DNA from: Acholeplasmataceae bacterium
GTDB taxonomy: Bacteria; Bacillota_I; Bacilli_A; Acholeplasmatales; UBA5453
Length of the DNA: 64,000 nucleotides
Direction of reading: 5' to 3'
NCBI GenBank assembly: GCA_012837645.1
Contig: DUQU01000006.1
Coordinates: forward strand, 28,359 to 92,358
The number at the start of each line of letters is the position of its first letter. Positions within the stretch are counted from its first letter, which is position 1. The notes beneath the pieces are model-generated. The model had not been told where the DNA came from. It saw only the letters and a program-made list of their open reading frames with translations, and ran no database searches. Position numbers and translations under genes: made by a program. Shown here piece after piece: positions 44,541 to 55,059 of this stretch.

Positions 44541-44563
44541 TAAAAAATGCCCCTCGGGCACCT
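44541..44563 (-). terminator. Terminator after rpoE
   Basis: GTGCCCGAGGGGCA followed by T6 on the minus strand. Confidence 0.75.
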
Positions 44564-44567
44564 TTTA

Positions 44568-45092
44568 TTATTCATCATACATATCTTCGTAATCATCCAT
44601 TATTTTATTGTAATCATCATCATCAAAATCTAAATCAACTACTTCGTCTTCATCATCGGTAGAATAGACTTTAACATGATCATCAATTACTATTTCTTCT
44701 TCATCTTCATCCAATTTAAATTCTTCATCGTCTTCATCGCTTTCACTTACTTCAGCTTCCACGATTTCTTCTTCTACAAAATAATCTTCTAATTGGATGT
44801 CATCATCGTCTTCTTCTTCGTAAGGCTCATCTTTATTGAAAAACGAACCATCCTTATCCCATAAATCTAAATTGTTTTCTTTTAAATCCCATTCATCGTT
44901 CCCACAATAAACGAAATTAGCGTTTAAAGTCATATCTAAGTAGAGTTGCGATAACTTATCCATATCATTTTCACTTAACTCTTTTATCTTCGCTACTTCA
45001 CTTAACAATGTATAAATGTTTTGTTTGCCGTTTTCTTTAACGTATTGGACAGCAATTTCAACCATTGATTTTGTTTTATCAAATTTAGCCAT
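44568..45092 (-). CDS. rpoE: RNA polymerase delta subunit
   Basis: N-terminal HARE-HTH-like domain and long Asp/Glu-rich tail; upstream of pyrG. Confidence 0.88.
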   Translation of the reverse strand: MAKFDKTKSMVEIAVQYVKENGKQNIYTLLSEVAKIKELSENDMDKLSQLYLDMTLNANFVYCGNDEWDLKENNLDLWDKDGSFFNKDEPYEEEDDDDIQLEDYFVEEEIVEAEVSESDEDDEEFKLDEDEEEIVIDDHVKVYSTDDEDEVVDLDFDDDDYNKIMDDYEDMYDE

Positions 45093-45126
45093 TAAAAATC
45101 CTCCTTAACTAAAAGTCTCCATCATT

Positions 45127-47306
45127 TTATACGATAGTTTCTAATAATGCAAGTTTTTTTGCAAATAATGTTGCTAATTCTTTTTCTTCCCACTTATAAC
45201 CTGTTTCTTGAATATCAAATGTAATGGGCGAATTGATATCAAAGTATTGATAACCATGCGATTTTTGCGACTTCAAAACCTCAACAATCGCTTCTCTTAA
45301 AACAATACCAGTACGAACAATATTATCCCCATACATAAACGGATTATCAGCAAAGTTAAAAGTATAACTATGTACTGCCACTTTATATGTCTCGTTGCTT
45401 TTAAAGTTAGAAATACCTGGTCTTTTATCGTTTATTCCCCCATACCCACTATTTAAAAAGCTATTAATCTCAGAACCTTTTAAATTAACTGTAATTATAA
45501 AGTTATCAAAGGGGAAAATATTTAAAACTGTCGCTTCACTTATTGCTTCGCCTTTAGAAAGATAAGTTCTCGTGCCGCCGCTGTTATGAAAGGCAATATC
45601 AGCATCAGTTTTTTCTCTCATTACTTTAGCGATATAAAAACTTAAATCACTAACCGAATAATATTGTTTAGAAATTAAAATAGTATCGTATTTATAAGTT
45701 ATTTGTTCTGCATAATATTCTATTATAGTTGTTATTTCTTCTCTATTTTGATAAAGCCTCTTGTCATCTTGAGGAGATAAGTTTTTAGCAACAGCACCAA
45801 CGCTTTTATTATCATCAACACTAACTTCAACCTTCCCTAAATAACTACCGCTACTGCCAGATTGTAAAACAGGGACACCGTTTTGGTCTCTCACATAAGC
45901 TTGGTGGGTATGTCCGTTTAAAATAACGTCAGCACCATCATGGGCAACATTAGTGTTGTAATAATTATCAGCACCATGATGAACAGCGACGACCACGTCA
46001 ACTTCATCTTTAAACTCTTCAATATAAGAACTTACTATCGGAACAGGATCAGCGAAATAATAATCTTTTACTAAACCGCCATCAATACTAGTTTCTAAAC
46101 CATAGCCAATCGTTCCAATAATAAGAATTTTTAAACCGTTTTTATTAACGATTGTATAAGGTTCAAGACCGTTTGGAAGTTTATCCGTTTCTTTTAAAAA
46201 GACATTCGCGCCTAAAAAGGGGAAATCAGCTTGAATTTCATTTTCACCATTAAAATAACCAAGCATATCTTCTCTAAGCCCCAATCAAACTCATGATTAC
46301 CAATCACGAACGCATCTAACTTCATTTCATTAAGAGCGAAAATAATTGACTCTCCATAAAAATGATTAGATAGTAATTGACCTTGTAAAATATCCCCGCC
46401 AGTAATAAAGAGCACATCTTTATCTTCTTGTTCAGCCATAATTACATTAGCAAAATAATCAAGACCAATACCTGCGTCTTGACTCGATAAAGCCCCATGA
46501 AGATCATTTAAATAATAAATATCAACTTCTTTTTCACCTTCTATTGGAGGAACTTCATTCTCCTTCCAGCGCGCTGACAAAGTAATATTTTTTGTAATTG
46601 GAGTTTTCAAATCAAATAATGAATCATAGTAGTACCAACCTAAAAATTGATGACCCGCTCTAGTTGGTTCTTCACTTAAAGTTAAATAGTTTCCTTCTTC
46701 TACAATAATATTATCATTGGGCTTATCATCATAACCGTAAATTAAAGTCACAATAAATTTATTAACTTCAACTATTATTTCATCCCATTTCGCTACCAAA
46801 GTTATTGATTCTGTAATTGGTGTTTCAAAGTCAAACTCTTCTCCATTAATAAACCAACCTAAAAACTCGTATCCGTTTTTTGTTGGATCTAATGGTTTCT
46901 TTACTAAATCATTACTAACAACTTTAATAGTTTCGATCTCTATGCCACCATCACTATTAAAAGTGACTGAGAATGTATCTGGTTCAACCTCAATCTCTTT
47001 CCATTTAGCCACTAAGGTTATCGCTTCTATAATTGGTGTTTCAAAGTCAAACTCTTCCTCAGTAATAAACCAACCTTCAAAAGTATGTGTTTCTCTATTT
47101 GGGTCCGAAGGTTTCTCAACCTTTTCACCAGATCGAACTAAAACCTCATAGTTTTCTGGCGAATCTTGATAATTATAATTAAAAGTAACTAAGTATTCAT
47201 CTTTTAAATCATCATTGTGAGTTCTATTACAACCAAATAGCGTCAATAACAACATCAACGCCACTATTAAAAATCTCTTCTTCAAATTTACACCTTCTTT
47301 TTTCAC
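45127..47306 (-). pseudogene. Lipoprotein 5'-nucleotidase (metallophosphatase) with three InlB B-repeats, interrupted by a 1-nt frameshift
   Basis: ORFs 46212..47306 and 45127..46284 are two frames of one protein; signal peptide with LTLFGC lipobox; NDLHG and GNHEFDWG motifs; C-terminal 5'-nucleotidase domain. Confidence 0.8.
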
Positions 47307-47341
47307 AACCGCTATTATAACACAAAAAAGTTTACTTTAAA

Positions 47342-47372
47342 ATCAAAAAACCAGAGAACTTATTCTGGTTTA
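47342..47372 (-). terminator. Terminator after the 92-aa membrane protein
   Basis: AACCAGA / TCTGGTT stem then T6 on the minus strand. Confidence 0.65.
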
Positions 47373-47405
47373 AATTAAATTTAAATAACAACAACTATCT
47401 TTGCT

Positions 47406-47684
47406 TTATCGCATTTGAGTAAAATAAATAATCGCACCTAAAATTGCAGCTATTAAGATTAAAACAATAAATAGTTTAAATAGTTTTTTAGCAAAACTAA
47501 TCGCGCCTAAGACAACAAACAAAGCAGTAAATACTAATCCAATTAGTTTTAATATTCCTGGCACACTGCTTATAAAAGGTTCTATTAATCCAAGTGCCTT
47601 ATTATAAACATCATCAGAAAACCCATTAACATTGTTGTATAAATTTACAAAAAATTCTTTTACTGTATCTACCATTCCAGCCAT
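47406..47684 (-). CDS. Small membrane protein, unknown function
   Basis: 92 aa, hydrophobic C-terminal half, 6 nt from recR. Confidence 0.5.
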   Translation of the reverse strand: MAGMVDTVKEFFVNLYNNVNGFSDDVYNKALGLIEPFISSVPGILKLIGLVFTALFVVLGAISFAKKLFKLFIVLILIAAILGAIIYFTQMR

Positions 47685-47689
47685 TTTAA

Positions 47690-48280
47690 TTACTCCATTT
47701 CTACTCTATTATCAAGAGCTTTTTTTAATGTTTTTTCATCTGCATAGGAGAGATCGGAACCAACAGGAATACCATAACCAATACGTGTTGTCTTTACTGG
47801 CGAGTTTTTTAATAATTCTTTTAAGTAACTCGCTGTCAACTCGCCATTTAAAGTACCATCCAAGGCGATAATTATTTCTTTAACCCCTTTAGTTCTTTTC
47901 AACAGCTTAGCAACTGTTATATCTTCTGGTTCTACTCCTCTAGAAATATCTATTAATCCCCCCAAGACATGATACAAGCCTTGATAATCCGTTTTATCGA
48001 TAATAAAGAGATCTTTTACCGACTCTACAACCATAATAGTTGTTTGATCTCTGCTATCATCGCTACAAAAGGGACATTTATCTTCCATCATGGCATTGCA
48101 AATAGGGCAAGTCTTTAGTTTTTCTTTTAACTCTACTAATGATGAAGATAAACTCTTAATAAGATTGTTATCTTTTTCATTATAAACAAAGAGTGCTAAC
48201 CTAATCGCTGTTTTTTCACCAATCCCTGGGAGTTGTTTAAAAGCTTCCTTTAAATTATTAAAAGCTTTTGGGTAATTCAT
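47690..48280 (-). CDS. recR: Recombination mediator RecR
   Basis: LPGIGEKTAIRLA HhH, CPIC..CPFC zinc finger, TOPRIM region. Confidence 0.94.
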   Translation of the reverse strand: MNYPKAFNNLKEAFKQLPGIGEKTAIRLALFVYNEKDNNLIKSLSSSLVELKEKLKTCPICNAMMEDKCPFCSDDSRDQTTIMVVESVKDLFIIDKTDYQGLYHVLGGLIDISRGVEPEDITVAKLLKRTKGVKEIIIALDGTLNGELTASYLKELLKNSPVKTTRIGYGIPVGSDLSYADEKTLKKALDNRVEME

Positions 48281-48562
48281 TTAAAACCTCATCCCCATTG
48301 TAAAACGACTCATCTCTTCTTGAGTTTTTTTATCAACAACTTCAACACCGTTATTGATCGCCACTACAATTGCATCTTGTAGCATTTCTTTATCTTCTAA
48401 TAGCTCATCATCAATTTTAACATCTATTATTTGGTGAGAACCTAACATAATAACTGTTACTCCAGTAGCTTTACCGATAAACTCTGTCATTTGTAGGCGT
48501 TCTTGTGTTTCTTGCATTTCTTTCTGCATTTTTTGTAATTTTTTTACCATATTTTGATTCAT
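48281..48562 (-). CDS. YbaB/EbfC nucleoid-associated protein
   Basis: MQKEMQETQERLQ...; between dnaX and recR. Confidence 0.92.
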   Translation of the reverse strand: MNQNMVKKLQKMQKEMQETQERLQMTEFIGKATGVTVIMLGSHQIIDVKIDDELLEDKEMLQDAIVVAINNGVEVVDKKTQEEMSRFTMGMRF

Positions 48563-48563
48563 C

Positions 48564-50273
48564 TTATTCCCCCTCTACTATTACTTTATCAGCACCGAAA
48601 AAATCTTTAGCTAAACTTAATGTTTCCGATTGATATTTTTTTTCATTTGTTGCAAATATTCCTAAGTCAACTTTTGGCAGCTTAGGCTTTTTATTACCTT
48701 CTCCCCATTGTTTTAAAAAGGAGGTAAATAGTAAATCCCAATTAGTTTTATCTAAACAAACAATATCATTAACATGATTTTCTTTACTATTAATAATTTC
48801 TAAAGCTAGTTTTTTCGTTGACTCTCTTAATAACATTAAACAACTCGTCTTATCCGGATAGACTATTAGCATTTTATCATCCGAACAAGCTACCAATTCA
48901 CCTTTTAAAAGCAGTTCCGCTGTTGTTTGTAAATGTGGTGTTTTAAGATTAGCTAAATTAGGCCAACCTCTCGCAAGTAAGTTTTTCTTCGTTTTATTGC
49001 CACTATTTAATATTTCTTCAATTTCTTTAACCGTTATTTCGCGCCCATCTTTTCTTTTTGGTTGCGATTTTATTTCTTCTTCGCTATTTTTTACCACTAT
49101 TTCTTGAACTGGCCTTTTTTCTAATTCTCGGTATGATCTTTCCAGTTCATTAATTTTATTCATCAACAAACCAATTTCTTCTTTTTCTTCAATTCTGACA
49201 ACATCCTGGTGGTCGATCATTTTAAATAAGGCTAACTCTAAATAAGCTCTTTTTTGCATCGTCCATTTAATATTGTTTTGCGTTTCGTTTAAAACGTCTA
49301 AATAAAAGAAAAGTCTATCATTAGAGTAATCTTGCGCTAAATCTTTTAAATAGCTTGTCGGCCGCTCGATTTCAAAAGTAATATTCTTTTCAATTAGAAT
49401 ATCTCTTAATAAAGCGATTATATCAGCGACAATTTTTGAGATTTCTTTACCATCTTCAATGATTTCATTAAGTAAAAAGAAAGCATTTGAAGCGTCTTTA
49501 TCCTTTAAATAATTAACTAACTTAATTAAGTTATCTTTAGAAACAGAACCAGACACTTGGTAGACATCTTCAATAGTTATCTTTTCCCCAGAAAAAGAAA
49601 CAGTTTGATCAAGTAAACTAATCGCGTCTCTTAATCCGCCTTCAGCATTTAAAGCAATTTCATTTAAGGCTTCATCGCTAATATCAATTTCTTCTTTATC
49701 TCTAATTTCTATTAACTTCTTATTAATATCGCTAGGAGAAATACCTCTAAAATCAAATCTTTGGCAACGAGACAAAATAGTAGGAATTACTTTATTAGGT
49801 TCTGTCGTCGCTAAAATAAAAATAACATGTGCTGGTGGTTCTTCTAAAGTTTTTAATAAAGCATTAAAGGCTGCCTGAGTTAACATATGCACTTCGTCGA
49901 TGATGTAAACCTTATATTTTCCAAAAGAAGGAAGATAATTAACTTTATCTCTTAATTCTCTTATTTCTTCAACACCATTATTACTAGCAGCGTCGATCTC
50001 AATAACATCGCTTAAGTGACCTTCTTCAATAAGCTGACAAGTTTCGCACTCCCCGCAAGGCTCTAGACTAGGTGCTTTTTCACAATTAACCGCTTTAGCA
50101 AAAATCTTGGCAACGCTCGTTTTACCCGTTCCCCTTGGACCAGAAAAAAGATAAGCATGGGCAACCTTATTGTTTAAAATCGCATTTTGCAGCGTTCTAA
50201 TTATGACGTTTTGACCGACAACGTCGCTAAATCTTTTAGGGCGATACGTCCGGTATAATGCTTGGTAACCCAC
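48564..50273 (-). CDS. dnaX: DNA polymerase III gamma/tau subunit
   Basis: RPKRFSDVVGQ, SGPRGTGKTSVAKIFAKAVNC, zinc-binding Cys, IIDEVHMLT. Confidence 0.96.
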   Translation of the reverse strand: MGYQALYRTYRPKRFSDVVGQNVIIRTLQNAILNNKVAHAYLFSGPRGTGKTSVAKIFAKAVNCEKAPSLEPCGECETCQLIEEGHLSDVIEIDAASNNGVEEIRELRDKVNYLPSFGKYKVYIIDEVHMLTQAAFNALLKTLEEPPAHVIFILATTEPNKVIPTILSRCQRFDFRGISPSDINKKLIEIRDKEEIDISDEALNEIALNAEGGLRDAISLLDQTVSFSGEKITIEDVYQVSGSVSKDNLIKLVNYLKDKDASNAFFLLNEIIEDGKEISKIVADIIALLRDILIEKNITFEIERPTSYLKDLAQDYSNDRLFFYLDVLNETQNNIKWTMQKRAYLELALFKMIDHQDVVRIEEKEEIGLLMNKINELERSYRELEKRPVQEIVVKNSEEEIKSQPKRKDGREITVKEIEEILNSGNKTKKNLLARGWPNLANLKTPHLQTTAELLLKGELVACSDDKMLIVYPDKTSCLMLLRESTKKLALEIINSKENHVNDIVCLDKTNWDLLFTSFLKQWGEGNKKPKLPKVDLGIFATNEKKYQSETLSLAKDFFGADKVIVEGE

Positions 50274-50432
50274 TCTTTACATTCTCCTTTCTCGTGTCTA
50301 ATATTATAACATGTATCTAGTAAGATACAAAATAAAATAATAGTGACGACGCTTTATATATTGAGTCAAAAAAACTGCTAAACAGCTTTTTAAAAAGAAT
50401 TCGAAGTTTTTTTATCATCACTTTGTTTTATC

Positions 50433-51206
50433 TTATTTATAATCCAATTTATTGTTAGCGTAAAAACCTAAACCAGTAAATAAAGCCAGATAACCAAGAT
50501 TTATTACTATTAATAATAATGTTTCCCCATAACTATAAACAGCAGTACTAGAAAGACCTAAAAACGGGAAGATCTTTATTAAAAGTTCTCCCTGCCCCTT
50601 TAACCCTAAAATACTAACAACGATCATTAAGGCAAAAAAGGTTCCAATCCCTAACCCAATGGTCGCGCCAATACTTTTAAAAAGAAAAGCTAACAAATGA
50701 ATAAAACTATAAACAACTAATAATGAGCTTATCAATAAAAAATAATGAAGTGCCATTTTACCAACATCTATCTTTTTAAAACCCATCACTAAACCAATAG
50801 CCCCATAAGATAAAAGTGCATATGCGGTTGCGAAAACTACAACTGCTATTAAAGTAAATAAAGCGCTCGCTCCATAAATTTTACTTCTTTTATAACCGGC
50901 AATAACTTTATTTCTAATGGTGTTATTAGTAAAATCTCCTACAATTACGATCAAAAGTAAAACCAATAATAACAACCCAAAGTTGTTCATCGGTGAAAAG
51001 GATGCTAAAAAAGTCTCTCTAGCAAGATCGCCCTCGTTTGATCCAATAATACCGCCTAAAAGTGTATTCTTTACTACTTGATACATAGAAGCCGTTAAAA
51101 GTGGAAAAGCAAAAAGTAAAATCGTTAAAGCGATAAAAATTTTACTTCTTAAAAATTTATTTAATTCTGCTTTTAAAATATTAAACATATTTAATCCCCT
51201 CCACAA
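50433..51206 (-). CDS. ABC-2 type transporter permease
   Basis: Six or so TMs; overlaps the ATPase gene. Confidence 0.75.
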   Translation of the reverse strand: MWRGLNMFNILKAELNKFLRSKIFIALTILLFAFPLLTASMYQVVKNTLLGGIIGSNEGDLARETFLASFSPMNNFGLLLLVLLLIVIVGDFTNNTIRNKVIAGYKRSKIYGASALFTLIAVVVFATAYALLSYGAIGLVMGFKKIDVGKMALHYFLLISSLLVVYSFIHLLAFLFKSIGATIGLGIGTFFALMIVVSILGLKGQGELLIKIFPFLGLSSTAVYSYGETLLLIVINLGYLALFTGLGFYANNKLDYK

Positions 51207-51894
51207 TTTCTAAATAATAATCTTCAATTCCAATATCCAACTCGTGTAATTCTTTTTGTGTTATTTCTTTAATTAACTTCCCCTTACTAATAAAACCATA
51301 CCTAGTCGCCACTTTGTCGAGTTCAGTTAAAATATGACTGGAGATTAAAAATGTAATATTTCTTTCCCTATTTAAAAGGATAATCAACTCTCTCATCTTC
51401 CTTATTCCTAATGGATCGAGCCCATTCATCGGTTCATCTAACAAAATAAACTCTGGGTCACCTATTAAAGCTAAAGCGATGCTCAGTCTTTGTTTCATTC
51501 CTAAAGAAAAATCTTTAGCGCGCTTTTTTAAATGAATAACATCTTCTAATCCGACTTGAATTAAAAGTTCTTTAAGTTCTTCTACACTTTTCTTTAAACC
51601 TAACATTTTAGCTTGAAAAACCATATTATTAAGCGCGTTTAAAGAATTATGGATTGCTGGATTTTCTACTATTGCAGCGATATTGCCGATTCTTTTATCA
51701 ATATTAATTTGATAGCTTCCGCTAGTGGGATTAACAATGTTTGTAAGTAGTTTAATAACTGTTGATTTCCCTGCACCATTCTCGCCGATAAATCCATAAA
51801 TTTCCCCTTTATTAATTGTCATATTGAGATTGCTGACGGCGACTGTCTCTTTATATACTTTTGTTAAATTTGTTGTTTTTACCAATACTTCCAT
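51181..51894 (-). CDS. ABC transporter ATP-binding protein (BcrA-like)
   Basis: GENGAGKSTVIKLL, FSLGMKQRLSIA, LLDEPMNGLDP. Confidence 0.92.
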   Translation of the reverse strand: MEVLVKTTNLTKVYKETVAVSNLNMTINKGEIYGFIGENGAGKSTVIKLLTNIVNPTSGSYQINIDKRIGNIAAIVENPAIHNSLNALNNMVFQAKMLGLKKSVEELKELLIQVGLEDVIHLKKRAKDFSLGMKQRLSIALALIGDPEFILLDEPMNGLDPLGIRKMRELIILLNRERNITFLISSHILTELDKVATRYGFISKGKLIKEITQKELHELDIGIEDYYLEIVEGIKYV

Positions 51895-51903
51895 TTTTCT
51901 CTC

Positions 51904-53256
51904 TCACTTTCCTAGGCAAAACTTGGAAAATAATTCCTCAATTAAATCTTCGGGATGATACTCGCCAATTATTTCACCTAAAGTTTGCCAACCTTTTTTA
52001 ATATCTATTTCCACCATATCAATCGGTAGACCGATTTCGATGGAATTAATTACTTCCTTCATTAACTTTTTAGTTTCTTCTATTTTTTGAATATGTCTCG
52101 CGTTGGAAAGATAATTAAAATCATCTCCGAGTTCATTCAATTCTAACTTTTTAATAATCGCTTCTTCTAATAAGTTTAATCCTTCCTTACTTAAAGCGCT
52201 TAAAGAAATCATTTCTTTTAAAATCGTTTTCTTGCCTAAATCTTTTTTATTACCGACAACAATTCTTAATTTATTTTTAGTTAGTTCTAGTAATTCTTCA
52301 TCTTCTTTTGATAATTCATCACTCATGTCTAATACTAAAATGACTAACTCCGCTTCATCAATCGCTTTTTTACTTCTTTTTACACCAATTTTTTCTACAA
52401 TATCGCTAGTTTCTCTTATCCCTGCTGTATCGATTAAATTTAATGTAATTCCGCCGATGTTAATGTTCGCTTCAATGGTATCTCTCGTCGTTCCTGCAAT
52501 TTCAGTTACGATCGCTCTTTCTTCATCTAAGAGAGCATTTAATAAACTCGATTTACCAACATTAGGTTTCCCGACAATTGCGGTTTTAACACCCTCCCTT
52601 ATCATTCTCCCTTTTTTAGCATGTTTTAAAATTTCCTCTAAATCTTTTTTAAATTCGATGATTTGAGGTTTAATAATTTCATTAGTCATTTCTTCAGTAT
52701 CGTCATATTCAGGATAATCGATATTAACTTCAATAACAGCGATAATCGCTAATAGTTTTTCTCTTAAGTTTTTAATCAAGTTTGAAGTATCGCCTTTAAG
52801 TCCGTGCATCGCTAACTTCATCGCTTTTTCATTTTTAGCACTAATTAAGTCCATCACAGCTTCACTTTCAGCTAGGTCAATTCTACCGTGAACGAAAGCT
52901 CGTTCGGTAAATTCACCCGGATTAGCTAATCTTAAACCAACACTTAAAAGTCTTTTTAAAACTTGATTAGTTACCAAAATACCACCATGGGTAGATATTT
53001 CCACCATATCTTCGCTAGTAAAACTTCGCGGTGCTTTAAAAACCGCTACCATTACTTCATCGAGTGTTTTATTATCTTCATCAAGAATATAACCATAACT
53101 AACAGTATGAGACTTGACTTTTCTTAAGTCTTTCCCTTTAAAGATTTCATTCACTTTGGTGATCGCTTCCATTCCCGTTACCCTAATAACGCTAATACCA
53201 GCAGTACCATAAGCTGTAGAAATTGCACAAATAGTATCTAAAATCATTTCAATCAC
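51904..53256 (-). CDS. mnmE: tRNA modification GTPase MnmE
   Basis: GKPNVGKSSLLNALL, GTTRDTIEA, DTAGIRET, C-terminal CLGK. Confidence 0.96.
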   Translation of the reverse strand: MIEMILDTICAISTAYGTAGISVIRVTGMEAITKVNEIFKGKDLRKVKSHTVSYGYILDEDNKTLDEVMVAVFKAPRSFTSEDMVEISTHGGILVTNQVLKRLLSVGLRLANPGEFTERAFVHGRIDLAESEAVMDLISAKNEKAMKLAMHGLKGDTSNLIKNLREKLLAIIAVIEVNIDYPEYDDTEEMTNEIIKPQIIEFKKDLEEILKHAKKGRMIREGVKTAIVGKPNVGKSSLLNALLDEERAIVTEIAGTTRDTIEANINIGGITLNLIDTAGIRETSDIVEKIGVKRSKKAIDEAELVILVLDMSDELSKEDEELLELTKNKLRIVVGNKKDLGKKTILKEMISLSALSKEGLNLLEEAIIKKLELNELGDDFNYLSNARHIQKIEETKKLMKEVINSIEIGLPIDMVEIDIKKGWQTLGEIIGEYHPEDLIEELFSKFCLGK

Positions 53257-54119
53257 TTATCCTTTTTAAGCGTTTCTGCAAAAATTTCATTAAAAGCCAC
53301 TTTTTCATTATTTAATTGATAACCATAAACTTGATTTAAATTGATATTAGTGGCGCTTCTAAAAATTGAATTTTCAATTTGAGGATTATCTTTCTTTAAG
53401 TCTTTAACTAACTCTTTTATTACCGCTCTTTTCGAACCATAATTTTTCGCAGCTACTTCACAACCACAATCCATCACCGTTAAGCCTGTGCTCTTAATAA
53501 ATCTAATAATGTCTTTTTCTTTAATATATATTAGTGGTCTAATAAGTTTAATAGTAAAATTCTCTGAATTGATTTTAGGTACCATTGTTTTAAATTGAGA
53601 ACCATAAAAGACATTTAATAACGTTGTTTCAATAACATCATTAAAATGATGTCCTAAGGCAAGTTTATTACAACCTAGACTCTCAGCAAATTCATATAAA
53701 AAGCCTCTTCTCATCCTCGCACACATATAACAAGGGTTATCTGTAGCAATCTTACTAACAACATTAAAGTTATTGTTTTCTCTAATAATAAGAGGAATCT
53801 CTAAAAGTTTAGCATTTTCTTCTAATAGTTCTCTGTTAATAGTATTAAAACCGGGATCCATAGCGAGATATTCTAAACTAAAAGCTATTTCACTATACTT
53901 TTGTAATTCCATTAATATTTTCGCTAAGAGTAACGAATCTTTACCACCGCTAACAGCGACCGCAATCTTATCATTTTCTTCGATTAAATTAAACTCCCTA
54001 ATCGCTTTAATAAAGGGTTTCCATAAAGCCTTACGATAACTCGTGCCAAGGCTTCTTTCAATTTCTTTTAAGGGTTTTATTAAGGTGGTTAGCTTATTTG
54101 TTTTGGGAACTTTTTTCAT
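53253..54119 (-). CDS. TtcA-family ATP-binding tRNA thiolation protein
   Basis: AVSGGKDSLLL PP-loop, CYMC and DCGC cysteine motifs. Confidence 0.85.
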   Translation of the reverse strand: MKKVPKTNKLTTLIKPLKEIERSLGTSYRKALWKPFIKAIREFNLIEENDKIAVAVSGGKDSLLLAKILMELQKYSEIAFSLEYLAMDPGFNTINRELLEENAKLLEIPLIIRENNNFNVVSKIATDNPCYMCARMRRGFLYEFAESLGCNKLALGHHFNDVIETTLLNVFYGSQFKTMVPKINSENFTIKLIRPLIYIKEKDIIRFIKSTGLTVMDCGCEVAAKNYGSKRAVIKELVKDLKKDNPQIENSIFRSATNINLNQVYGYQLNNEKVAFNEIFAETLKKDK

Positions 54120-55059
54120 CTTTAATCAATTTTTCAACATCACTAATAAACTCATCTAATTCATTTAAATCCTTTAAAGTAGCACCAGCAGCTTTTTGAT
54201 GCCCTCCACCTCGCCATTTAGTAGCGAGTTGTTGAATTTCTGGACCTCTACTTCTTAGTCTAATCCGGTATTCGTCTGCGCTTTCAATAAACAAAGCCCA
54301 AACAGGATAACCTTCAATACCTGCTAAATTATTAACCATCGCACTAGCGCTTTCGTGACTAACATTCATTTTAGTCATCATTTCTTTTTTCATAATATAA
54401 TAAATGAAACCGCCCTCAGTAGTAACAAAGTTGCTCAACACTTCACCCTTAAGTCTAATTGAATTCATATCATCTACGGAGAGTTTATTGTCAATGTCTT
54501 CAATATCGACACCAAAATCAAGTAACATTCCTGCTAGTTCATGGGTTCTTCTATTAACGCCACGATAACGAAAACGACCAGTATCAGTAACAATACCGAC
54601 ATACATCGCTCGCGCTCCTAAAAATGATAGTTTTAATTGATCTTGATAACTTTCATAAAAATCAGCAATCATTTGACTGCATGAAGGTAAACTATCATCA
54701 ACCCAATAATAATTAGCATAAAAAGAGTCATCTTCTTCAACATGATGATCGATTTTAAAGATTTCTTTAGCGAGTTTGTATCTTTGGTCACTAATGCGGT
54801 TTTCACTACCGGTATCCACGACAATACTTAAAGCACCTTGGTAAGCTTCGTCTTTAATTTTATCGGGTGTACCAACAAAACTAACATACTCACTTTCTTC
54901 ACCAACAACGAAAACCTTCTTAGTTGGATAAGTTTCTTTGATAATATTATAAAGACCAAATTGCGCTCCATAGCAGTCTCCATCAGGCCTCGTATGACCA
55001 TGGATAATTATTCTTTCATATTCTTTTATTTTTTTAAGTAGTAATTGTTTCGCTGTCAT
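54094..55059 (-). CDS. DHH/DHHA1 phosphoesterase (NrnA/DhhP-like)
   Basis: RPDGDCYG, IDHHVEED, GGGHQKAAGA. Confidence 0.9.
   Translation of the reverse strand: MTAKQLLLKKIKEYERIIIHGHTRPDGDCYGAQFGLYNIIKETYPTKKVFVVGEESEYVSFVGTPDKIKDEAYQGALSIVVDTGSENRISDQRYKLAKEIFKIDHHVEEDDSFYANYYWVDDSLPSCSQMIADFYESYQDQLKLSFLGARAMYVGIVTDTGRFRYRGVNRRTHELAGMLLDFGVDIEDIDNKLSVDDMNSIRLKGEVLSNFVTTEGGFIYYIMKKEMMTKMNVSHESASAMVNNLAGIEGYPVWALFIESADEYRIRLRSRGPEIQQLATKWRGGGHQKAAGATLKDLNELDEFISDVEKLIKDEKSSQNK

Noticed and set aside
46942-47151. 69-aa plus-strand ORF within the InlB-repeat region
   Set aside because: Antisense to a convincing coding repeat region
48564-50273. Programmed frameshift in dnaX
   Set aside because: A-rich codons exist, but no convincing slippery heptamer plus downstream structure was seen
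50274-50432. Searched the dnaX upstream region for SRP/4.5S RNA
   Set aside because: No conserved SRP Alu/S-domain motifs seen; only a terminator-like hairpin near 50370-50395
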